Below are positions 1 to 5,217 of a DNA stretch of 5,886 bases, piece by piece. Location of the stretch: assembly GCA_034926415.1 (NCBI GenBank), contig JAYFRC010000110.1, forward strand, positions 1 through 5,886. The letters run 5' to 3'. Under the pieces are notes generated by a model. That model did not search any database, was not told where the DNA came from, and saw only the letters and a program-made list of their open reading frames with translations. Numbering within the stretch: the stretch's first letter is position 1; every line of letters starts with the position of its first letter. Made by a program: the position numbers and the translations under genes. The DNA is from JAYFRC01 sp034926415 (GTDB taxonomy: Bacteria; Bacillota; Clostridia; Oscillospirales; Oscillospiraceae).

Positions 1-1
1 A

Positions 2-271
2 GTCCCGGCGGAGACCGAAGACCCGGCGGAGACGGAAGACCCGGCGGAGACGGAAGACCCGGCGGAGACGGAAGACCCGGCGGAGACGGAAGACCCGGCG
101 GAGACGGAAGACCCGGCGGAGACGGAAGACCCGGCGGAGACGGAAGACCCGGCGGAGGCAGAGGACCAGGCGGAGGCAGAGGACCAGGCAGATAATAAAC
201 AAATAGGTAGTTGGGTTTTGGCCATTAAAAACATAATGCTCTTACTTTGCCAATATATCTGCGAAAGGTAA
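2..271 (+). CDS. C-terminal part of a protein with acidic hexapeptide repeats (partial, 5' end outside window)
   Basis: I do not recognise this gene. Read from base 2, the frame is open from the window edge to a TAA at 269-271. It encodes eight copies of the hexapeptide ETEDPA, two of the variant EAEDQA, then a tail DNKQIGSWVLAIKNIMLLLC followed by QYICER. The repeat is strongly acidic and rich in Pro and Ala, like the extended low-complexity spacers in many Firmicute surface or secreted proteins, so a linker or stalk is the likely role (inference). Four of the six base differences between units fall on third codon positions in this frame, which favours it over the other two plus frames. All six frames are open across the repeat, however. 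Frame 1 would give a Gly-X-Y-like GGDGRP repeat ending at 193-195, and a minus-strand ORF starting at 234 shares the same wobble positions. The tail after the repeat is moderately hydrophobic and could be a real end or read-through after a lost stop. Confidence 0.45.
   Translation, partial: VPAETEDPAETEDPAETEDPAETEDPAETEDPAETEDPAETEDPAETEDPAEAEDQAEAEDQADNKQIGSWVLAIKNIMLLLCQYICER
11..190 (+). repeat. 18-bp tandem repeat, ten units
   Basis: Ten contiguous units of 18 bp follow the pattern gagacggaagacccggcg. Unit 1 (11-28) differs by one base (acc for acg). Units 2-8 (29-154) are identical. Units 9 and 10 (155-190) share the variant gaggcagaggaccaggcg, the last ending in gca. A partial unit, cccggcg, precedes unit 1 at 4-10. 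A period divisible by three keeps any reading frame on unit gain or loss. The identical block with diverged edges points to recent expansion by slippage or unequal exchange. Confidence 0.97.
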
Positions 272-422
272 GTATTAATAAGTTCAGGCAATGCAATATC
301 GCGGAAATGTCAAATATTATTGTAGATTCTTGTGTCTTTGGCTATCCCAAATTATGTGTAAACTCAAAAGGGCGGCGCGAAACCGTCCCCGTGGGGTTCA
401 TATTATCCTTAACCCTTTCAAT

Positions 423-476
423 AAAACCCGAACGCCTATCCTTATACATATTGTATCAGGATAGGCGTTCAGTTTT
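423..476. terminator. Bidirectional intrinsic terminator on a 41-bp near-perfect palindrome
   Basis: Bases 430-470 fold into one long hairpin. There are 13 consecutive pairs (430-442 with 458-470), one t/c mismatch (443/457), five more pairs (444-448 with 452-456) and a 3-base loop. The outer arms are gaacgcctatcc and ggataggcgttc. AAAA lies just left (423-426) and TTTT just right (473-476), so a U-tract follows the hairpin on either strand. It sits 34 bases past the stop of the minus-strand M56 gene and about 160 bases past the plus-strand stop at 271, as expected between convergent genes. The rest of 272-503 shows no convincing gene. Confidence 0.85.
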
Positions 477-487
477 AGCAGGGTAGA

Positions 488-511
488 ACTGCTACTCCGA
501 CTGCTATTCCG
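488..511. repeat. 12-bp tandem duplication at the M56 stop codon
   Basis: Bases 488-499 (actgctactccg) and 500-511 (actgctattccg) are adjacent copies differing by one base. On the minus strand the first copy read contains the TAG stop of the M56 gene, and the second places another in-frame TAG 12 bases later. It looks like a small local duplication that produced a backup stop. Confidence 0.7.
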
Positions 512-3239
512 TTTTGTCCGGGTAACTTGTCTTCTCGATTATCTGGCCTGTAATGTAATTCTTCCTTGTGCATTCGACGATTTTGTTCGTGTCGTATTCG
601 TATTTCGTAAAAACAATTTCAGTGGCCGTCTTGTCATAACTCACCTGATATACATATCGCACCCCGTTTTCAAGCTTTTCACGGTTGCCGATCCATATCG
701 GATAATCGGAAAACAATGGATTGTTTATGATGCTATTCGACACACCAACGGGAACGCCCACATCGGTAAGCAGGGTATGTTCAAAATCGCCGTAATCGCC
801 TATCGTCGCATCCCTGCCGATTTCTTTCAGATAGCTTGCCGCATACGCGCGTTCCTGAGACACCAAATCCTGCATGTCGCCGTCAGAAGGCTGCAAAGCT
901 CTTTCCTGATATTCAGAGGGAAACATCTTCTTGATGGATTTCGCATAGGCGGAACCATCCTCCGGATATAAAATTTCCGTACACACAAGGCCGTCGCCTG
1001 AATCCGTAAACGTGAATACTGCGGGAATAATGCCGGTACCCGAAACTTTTACGAAATTCCCGTCCTCAAAGCCGTATTCACCGTACATGGTAAGGGTATA
1101 GACTTTTGTAACGCCGGATAACGTCTCACTTCCGAGAATGATGTGCCCTTCTCCGACACACTCCCCTCTAATATGACTCGTCTTGTTATCCTTTAGAAAT
1201 GCCGCGCTCAGAGCCTCGTCCAGAGGGCTGTCTTTCCATTGCCAGGTCATGCCCCCGTCTTCCGTTGCGAGATAGGCCATGGAAGTCTTGCCGTCGTTGT
1301 CATAAAGCTCTATCGGATAAGTGCCGGATTCTCCGGCGAACGTGGGGATCAGGGGCGTCATCTTGTACCCGGTCAGATAATCAGGAATATCCACCGTCAT
1401 ACGGGTCCACGTCTTCCCGCCGTCGAGCGTGCGGCTGATCTCGGGTCCCTGGTCAACGAAGTAGCGGTAGCTCATAAAACCTACTTCTGAAGATGCAAAG
1501 CCTGCGCCGGTTACAGTCCCGGAGTACATTGCGGCGCGTTCGCCCACCCACCAGGTCTTTCCCCCGTCCGACGAGGTGCAGACATTTTCGTTCCCGGTTC
1601 CGGCCGAGGGGCCGGTGCAGGCCACCGCCCATGTGAAATCATCAATCCTGCCGCAGTAGACATCGACATTCATCCATCCCGGATCCCAGTGATTTGCCGG
1701 AAAATCGTCGAACAGCGACATAGGCAGGCTCATTATGTAGGTGCCGTTCTCTTCCGTGTAAACGTCGAAAGTCTTGGTGTCCTCAGCTTTTATATATCCA
1801 ACAAACGGGCCGGTGGATATATCCTCATCAGCGGAGGCATAGGCGCTCTCCACATGCTCGTTGATTCGTGTGATAAGGGCGTCCAGTTTTTCTGCGGAGC
1901 CGCTTTCATCCCACAAATCCACACCGGCAACACTTTCCGCCCATTCGCGGGTAAATTGCAGGTCAACGGGACTTTCCGTGCCGTCATCTAACCGGAACGC
2001 AACTTCGTCCGCGTTTCCAATGAGAGCAAACATAATGCAGGCATCTTTGCGGAAAACATCGATATTTTCAGGCGACGATTTGTTATAGGCGGCCTTGACT
2101 TCGTTCGTTACGCTGAAATAGACATCGACGCCGTAAGGCTCAGCGCTTGTCTGCAGTTCGATATGGTCATACCCGACGTCGTCCGGGAATTTAAGAAGGC
2201 CGACTATATTCCCGACGGCGGAATTATCCCCGACATAAGCGGTGCGGCAAGCAAAAAGCTGCTCCGCATTGGGGTTCTCGTAGGATGTGTCAGCCTTCTC
2301 CTTCGGATTGGACAGCAGGCATATCCCGGCAACAACGCAAACAACGACCGCCACTATAATTATCCAAAAAGCAGGCTTCTTATAATTCAGCACGTTTTTC
2401 ACTCTTTCCCTAATGCCTACTTCACCGAATGCCAGCGGACACATCGCAATATTTCTGCGCTTTACGGCGCAGCCCAGCAGCGCGAGGGAATATGCTCTCT
2501 TTTCGTCGCCGCCGATATCCCTGATGACGGCTTCGTCACAGGCGACCTCAATATCCCGGCACAGCAGGATGTAAGCAACCCATATCAGCGGATTGAACCA
2601 ATAGACCGTCAGGAGCAGAAAGCCGAAGGGCTTTATCCAGTTGTCTTTTCTTCGAATGTGTGCCTGCTCATGGGAAACGACATAGCCTCTGTCCTCTTCG
2701 CCGACGGCAAAGGGCAGATATATCCTCGGCTTTACGATGCCAAGGACAAACGGTGACGATATCGCGTCGCTCTCGTAAATATTATCCCTGAGAAGGACGG
2801 CGGAATCGACCTTCCGGCGCAGTCTTATATATGTAACGGCGCTGTAGAGCACCATAGCAAGCATTCCGGCGAGCCACACGACGCCGGCAATCGACATGAC
2901 AATCTGCATAGGACTGGCGCTGCTTGTCACCACCGGGGTGAGCGACTCCGCAATCGTCGGATTGATGATGCTGTTCACCGCGGGGACGCCGCTGCTGATC
3001 GCCGGTTCTGCCGAATACAGGATATCCGGTGTGACAGTAGCAGTGCTAGGTATCAGGCTCATGACGCTTTCAAACGAAAACGGCAGTATAAGCCGCAGTC
3101 CGACCAGAGCCCAAAGAGCGCAGGAAATCCATCTCGGCGCTTTCCTGAGCAGCAGGCGCAGGAGTATGACCGCGATCGCCACATAACCGGCCGTGATGCT
3201 CATATTGAGAAGATTTAAGAACAGTTCTTCCAGTCGCAT
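504..3239 (-). CDS. M56 (BlaR1/MecR1-type) membrane metalloprotease with an unusual DUF4825-like and Asp-box sensor region
   Basis: This 911-residue protein is probably the signal-transducing partner of the BlaI-type repressor encoded just upstream. Residues 1-310 form the M56 unit, with membrane segments near 12-31, 39-55, 111-134, 204-226 and 289-309. The zinc-site motif HEQAH is at 190-194, and E231 and D235 lie in the family motif ExxCD. The membrane unit ends in the clostridial-type stretch FGEVGIRERVKNVLNYKKPA (271-290). The rest should lie outside the membrane. Residues about 325-465 (for example AYVGDNSAVGNIVGLL) resemble DUF4825 from memory. Residues 550-670 carry three Asp boxes of form S/T-x-D-G-G-x-T-W (556-563, 604-611, 659-666), as in BNR, sialidase or Ycf48-type beta-propellers. 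Residues 680-911 are unassigned. No penicillin-binding SxxK-type sensor is apparent, so beta-lactam sensing is not supported. The ATG lies one base after the repressor stop, with a gagg ribosome site inside the repressor's end, suggesting translational coupling. BlaR1 is about 585 residues, so this is markedly long. Confidence 0.93.
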   Translation of the reverse strand: MRLEELFLNLLNMSITAGYVAIAVILLRLLLRKAPRWISCALWALVGLRLILPFSFESVMSLIPSTATVTPDILYSAEPAISSGVPAVNSIINPTIAESLTPVVTSSASPMQIVMSIAGVVWLAGMLAMVLYSAVTYIRLRRKVDSAVLLRDNIYESDAISSPFVLGIVKPRIYLPFAVGEEDRGYVVSHEQAHIRRKDNWIKPFGFLLLTVYWFNPLIWVAYILLCRDIEVACDEAVIRDIGGDEKRAYSLALLGCAVKRRNIAMCPLAFGEVGIRERVKNVLNYKKPAFWIIIVAVVVCVVAGICLLSNPKEKADTSYENPNAEQLFACRTAYVGDNSAVGNIVGLLKFPDDVGYDHIELQTSAEPYGVDVYFSVTNEVKAAYNKSSPENIDVFRKDACIMFALIGNADEVAFRLDDGTESPVDLQFTREWAESVAGVDLWDESGSAEKLDALITRINEHVESAYASADEDISTGPFVGYIKAEDTKTFDVYTEENGTYIMSLPMSLFDDFPANHWDPGWMNVDVYCGRIDDFTWAVACTGPSAGTGNENVCTSSDGGKTWWVGERAAMYSGTVTGAGFASSEVGFMSYRYFVDQGPEISRTLDGGKTWTRMTVDIPDYLTGYKMTPLIPTFAGESGTYPIELYDNDGKTSMAYLATEDGGMTWQWKDSPLDEALSAAFLKDNKTSHIRGECVGEGHIILGSETLSGVTKVYTLTMYGEYGFEDGNFVKVSGTGIIPAVFTFTDSGDGLVCTEILYPEDGSAYAKSIKKMFPSEYQERALQPSDGDMQDLVSQERAYAASYLKEIGRDATIGDYGDFEHTLLTDVGVPVGVSNSIINNPLFSDYPIWIGNREKLENGVRYVYQVSYDKTATEIVFTKYEYDTNKIVECTRKNYITGQIIEKTSYPDKTE

Positions 3240-3240
3240 A

Positions 3241-3603
3241 TTATTTGACCTCGTAGTCGTCGATCATCTTCCGAATCTCGGCAACATCTTTTTCTGATAA
3301 GGATTTGCTTCCTGCAAACGCGGCAAGAAACGCCGGAAGAGAACCATCAAAGGTTTTATCGAGAAATTCCCGGCTTTCCTGCCGCTGTACTTGTTCTTTG
3401 GAATACAGAGACGTAATGACTGCGTCCTCGCTCTTCAAAATGCCGCGCTCGCAAAGCCGCCTGATGATCGTATAAGTCGTGGATTTCTTCCACCCGAGTT
3501 CCCCTGCCGCGAGTTTAACGAGTTCGCCGCTGTTTATCGGCTCCGTCTCCCATATTATGCAGCAAAAACGGTATTCCGTCTCGTATATTTTGGGCGTTTC
3601 CAT
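3241..3603 (-). CDS. BlaI/MecI/CopY-family transcriptional repressor
   Basis: This 120-residue winged-helix repressor has the usual length of the family. The N-terminal half is the DNA-binding domain: a helix around YRFCCIIWE (11-19), then SGELVKLAAGEL (25-36) and the recognition region WKKSTTYTIIRRLCERGIL (38-56), matching the family pattern of a Thr-rich turn followed by a long basic helix. The C-terminal half, ending LSEKDVAEIRKMIDDYEVK, matches the helical dimerisation tail. From remembered alignment, the S. aureus BlaI cleavage bond N101-F102 corresponds to A95-F96 here, so Phe is kept and Asn is not. The ATG at 3603-3601 is preceded on the minus strand by AAGGAGA (3618-3612) at 8-base spacing, which fixes the start. 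It is the first gene of a two-gene operon with the M56 protease. Two operator-like repeats over its promoter suggest autoregulation. Function by family is well supported; the inducing signal is unknown. Confidence 0.93.
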   Translation of the reverse strand: METPKIYETEYRFCCIIWETEPINSGELVKLAAGELGWKKSTTYTIIRRLCERGILKSEDAVITSLYSKEQVQRQESREFLDKTFDGSLPAFLAAFAGSKSLSEKDVAEIRKMIDDYEVK

Positions 3604-3622
3604 TTATGAAGTCTCCTTTTTC

Positions 3623-3670
3623 TAAGTCTACCTCAGTCGACCTAATGAATTAAGTCTACCACAGTCAACC
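3623..3670. promoter_or_regulatory. Two 20-bp direct repeats, probable BlaI-type operators
   Basis: Copies at 3623-3642 (taagtctacctcagtcgacc) and 3651-3670 (taagtctaccacagtcaacc) match at 18 of 20 bases, with starts 28 bp apart. Each has an imperfect dyad, gtctac-N4-gtcgac in the first. On the minus strand they present four T-N-GACT elements in two pairs spaced 10 bp, about one helical turn. Copy two covers the -10 and spacer of the minus-strand promoter, and copy one lies just past the predicted transcript start. That placement suits autorepression by the adjacent repressor. Binding is inferred. Confidence 0.7.
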
Positions 3671-3681
3671 ACGCGTGTCAA
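3653..3681 (-). promoter_or_regulatory. Promoter of the repressor-protease operon
   Basis: On the minus strand a perfect TTGACA (-35, 3681-3676) is followed by a 17-base spacer and TAGACT (-10, 3658-3653; four of six consensus bases). The start would fall near 3646, giving a leader of about 43 bases before the ATG at 3603. An alternative -35, TTGACT at 3668-3663, has a poorer -10 partner. Confidence 0.7.
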
Positions 3682-3734
3682 TCAGGAGCTCTAAATTATC
3701 TTTTGCCCCTTGAATAAATATTGAGCCGCGTCAC

Positions 3735-3755
3735 ATTTATCGTATTACGATAAAT
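3735..3755. promoter_or_regulatory. 21-bp perfect palindrome, candidate operator
   Basis: The arms atttatcgta and tacgataaat are exact reverse complements around a single central T. The element sits 5 bp upstream of the -35 box of the plus-strand promoter and about 53 bp upstream of the minus-strand -35. The perfect symmetry and position suggest a homodimeric regulator; the helix-turn-helix protein at 4325-4564 is the obvious candidate (inference). No T-run follows, so it is not a terminator. Confidence 0.75.
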
Positions 3756-3760
3756 AATCA

Positions 3761-3789
3761 TTGACTTGCAAATAGCAAGCAGCTATAAT
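3761..3789 (+). promoter_or_regulatory. Sigma-A-like promoter of the DUF2975 operon
   Basis: TTGACT (3761-3766), a 17-base spacer and a perfect TATAAT (3784-3789) make a near-consensus promoter with a predicted start near 3796. This places the TTG at 3799 almost at the transcript end and supports the downstream ATG at 3835 as the true start of the first gene. The spacer and the -35 edge contain the inverted repeat cttgc-N5-gcaag (3765-3779). Confidence 0.85.
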
Positions 3790-3834
3790 AACAGGTAGTT
3801 GGCACAGAAATGTACCGGAAAGAAGGTTTTGCCC

Positions 3835-4314
3835 ATGAATCAGTCCTCACTGTCAAAATGGCTGAAATGGATTATTGTAATTGTTGGTTTATGCGGGTTC
3901 CTCGTCTATGCTTTTGTAATCCCGTCACTTGGGAAAGCGCTGCTCTCGGAGTACCCGGAATTCGCGTATTGCTACCTTCCATGGATAATTCTTGTTTGGA
4001 TTACGGGGGTCCCTTGCTATGTTGTTCTTGTATTTGGATGGCGGATTGCCGGAAACATCGGCAGGGACCGCTCTTTCTGCATGGAAAATGCAAAACTTTT
4101 GAAATGGATCGCGGTATTGGCCGCCGCCGACACCGGGTTTTTCTTTGTAATGAACATCGTATATCTGTTTCTCAACATGAACCATCCGGCAATTGTGCTG
4201 ATGTCTCTAATCGTGCTGGTAGTCGGTATCGCAATTTCCGCTGTTTCCGCCGCGCTGTCCCACCTCGTGAGAAAAGCCGCGGAGCTTCAGGAACAAAGCG
4301 ACCTGACGATATGA
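3835..4314 (+). CDS. DUF2975-family four-helix membrane protein
   Basis: This 159-residue integral membrane protein has four predicted membrane segments near residues 11-29, 48-68, 91-113 and 119-142. A cytoplasmic-type loop, AGNIGRDRSFCMENAKLLKW (72-91), between the second and third helices fits the DUF2975 signature. Family members, such as B. subtilis YoaS, are typically encoded next to a small Cro/CI-type regulator of the YozG type, exactly as here; their biochemical role is not established. I chose the ATG at 3835 because AAGAAGG (3820-3826) lies 8 bases ahead. The frame extends back to a TTG at 3799, but that has no ribosome site and lies at the predicted transcript start. Its TGA stop (4312-4314) overlaps the ribosome binding site of the next gene, so the two are tightly coupled. 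A role in sensing a membrane state and controlling its partner regulator is inference. Confidence 0.85.
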   Translation: MNQSSLSKWLKWIIVIVGLCGFLVYAFVIPSLGKALLSEYPEFAYCYLPWIILVWITGVPCYVVLVFGWRIAGNIGRDRSFCMENAKLLKWIAVLAAADTGFFFVMNIVYLFLNMNHPAIVLMSLIVLVVGIAISAVSAALSHLVRKAAELQEQSDLTI

Positions 4315-4324
4315 GGAGGAGCCA

Positions 4325-4564
4325 ATGGAGGACGAGATAATTTTCAATATCGACGTCATGCTTGCCAAGCGCAAAATGAGCGTCACGGAACTTGCCGAGC
4401 GTGTCGGCATCACTATTACAAATATTTCCATCTTAAAAAACGGCAAAGCAAAAGCGCTGAAAATTTCCACCCTTGCAAAGCTGTGCGCGGCGCTGGACTG
4501 CCAGCCCGGAGATATTCTTGAATACAGGCGGACAGAAAAAAGAGAGCCGGGAGAGGCTTTGTGA
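4325..4564 (+). CDS. Small Cro/CI (XRE, YozG-like) helix-turn-helix regulator
   Basis: This 79-residue DNA-binding protein is essentially one HTH_26/XRE domain. After the start IIFNIDVMLAKRKMS, the helix-turn-helix runs TELAERVG (21-28), turn IT, then recognition helix ITNISILKNGKA (31-42). Next comes the second-half motif LKISTLAKLCAALDCQPGDI (45-64), typical of the YozG-like group (CxALxCQPGDIL). The short basic tail has no other domain. AGGAGGA (4314-4320), overlapping the previous stop, lies 4 bases before the ATG. The pairing with DUF2975 is a recurring Firmicute arrangement. The perfect palindrome at 3735-3755 is a plausible autoregulatory target, though this is not shown. The stop (TGA, 4562-4564) lies 41 bases before the lipoprotein start. 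Confidence 0.92.
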   Translation: MEDEIIFNIDVMLAKRKMSVTELAERVGITITNISILKNGKAKALKISTLAKLCAALDCQPGDILEYRRTEKREPGEAL

Positions 4565-4593
4565 CGACCGCGTTTAATTCTGAAACTATGCTC

Positions 4594-4599
4594 AGGAGG
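4594..4599 (+). promoter_or_regulatory. Ribosome binding site that sets a GTG start for the lipoprotein gene
   Basis: AGGAGG is followed by a 6-base spacer and GTG at 4606. The same frame is open back to another GTG at 4561 that overlaps the preceding stop, but starting there would put 15 polar residues before the signal peptide and has no clear ribosome site. The 4606 start gives a classic MLKK signal peptide. Confidence 0.85.
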
Positions 4600-4605
4600 C
4601 AAATC

Positions 4606-5124
4606 GTGTTAAAGAAAGCATTTTGCGTCATATTTGCCGTTTTGCTGACAGGCTGCTTTTCGGCATGTTCCTCAGAAAGTGAAACAGACGATATTTCAAA
4701 CACGCTTGGGATTGATATGTCGGGCGGAACGGTCGTTTCAAGCGAGGATACCCATGACGGGTTTCATGGCGACGGAGATACTTATGCGGAGATCAGTTTT
4801 GACGATGATTCAGGCGCCGCATTGTCCGACGCTATGGCGAATAACGATGATTGGCGCGCGTTTCCGCTGTCTGATAATCTGCAGGCCGTCGTATACGGCA
4901 GGGTCGACGGGGATACGCAATACGGTCCATACATCACGGACGATGATGGCGCGTCCATCATTCCTCAGATTGAACACGGCTATTACTATTTTTATGACAG
5001 GCACAGCGAAAGCAGTAATCCGAAGGACGACACTAAGCTGTTAAACCGCTATTCCATGAATTTTACGATTGCCCTTTATGACACGGACAACAATGAGCTT
5101 TACTACTACGAGCTTGATACTTAA
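4606..5124 (+). CDS. Small acidic lipoprotein of unknown function
   Basis: This 172-residue protein is probably exported and lipid-anchored. The N-terminus MLKKAFCVIFAVLLTG is a lipoprotein signal peptide. The lipobox is LTGC (Cys17), with FSAC (Cys21) as an alternative; C21 is followed by a Ser/Glu/Asp-rich stretch typical of the exposed linker. The mature part is strongly acidic (for example EISFDDDSG at 62-70) and has recurrent aromatic strands, such as GYYYFYDRH (125-133) and ELYYYELDT (164-172), consistent with a small beta-rich domain. I recall similar unnamed Firmicute lipoproteins with the IDMSGGT...DTHDGFHGDG pattern (36-57) but no assigned function. The gene follows the HTH gene by 41 bases with no terminator between, so it is probably in the same operon and may be its output gene (inference). 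Confidence 0.85.
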   Translation: MLKKAFCVIFAVLLTGCFSACSSESETDDISNTLGIDMSGGTVVSSEDTHDGFHGDGDTYAEISFDDDSGAALSDAMANNDDWRAFPLSDNLQAVVYGRVDGDTQYGPYITDDDGASIIPQIEHGYYYFYDRHSESSNPKDDTKLLNRYSMNFTIALYDTDNNELYYYELDT

Positions 5125-5217
5125 AGCAGCGCCGTCCTTATATATGTTGGAATCGAATTGAGTTGATATCAGTAAAACAATCAGCCGAAAAATGACCGAC
5201 GGTCTGGAGCATATTAT

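Noticed and set aside
1..190. CRISPR array or collagen-like gene
   Set aside because: Units are contiguous with no spacers, so it is not CRISPR. The Gly-X-Y register of frame 1 breaks in the first unit and in the last two units.
247..486. 79-codon plus-strand ORF from a TTG
   Set aside because: It has no ribosome site, runs straight through the terminator palindrome and has no recognisable protein features.
2163..2756. 197-codon plus-strand ORF
   Set aside because: It is antisense to the M56 catalytic region, whose motifs (HEQAH, ExxCD) show the minus strand is the coding one.
504..3239. Beta-lactam sensor or resistance operon
   Set aside because: Although the pair is BlaI/BlaR1-type, no penicillin-binding sensor domain and no beta-lactamase or PBP2a gene is present in the window.
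3810..4340. 176-codon plus-strand ORF in another frame over the DUF2975 gene
   Set aside because: The overlapping frame has clear membrane segments, a family motif and a ribosome site; this one is Cys/Arg-rich with no features.
4207..4602. 131-codon minus-strand ORF
   Set aside because: It is opposite the HTH gene and the end of the DUF2975 gene, both well supported, and has no ribosome site or motif that I could see.
5074..5121. EF-hand-like calcium loop (DTDNNELYYYEL) at the lipoprotein C-terminus
   Set aside because: Position 12 of the loop is Leu rather than Glu or Asp and the central Gly is missing.
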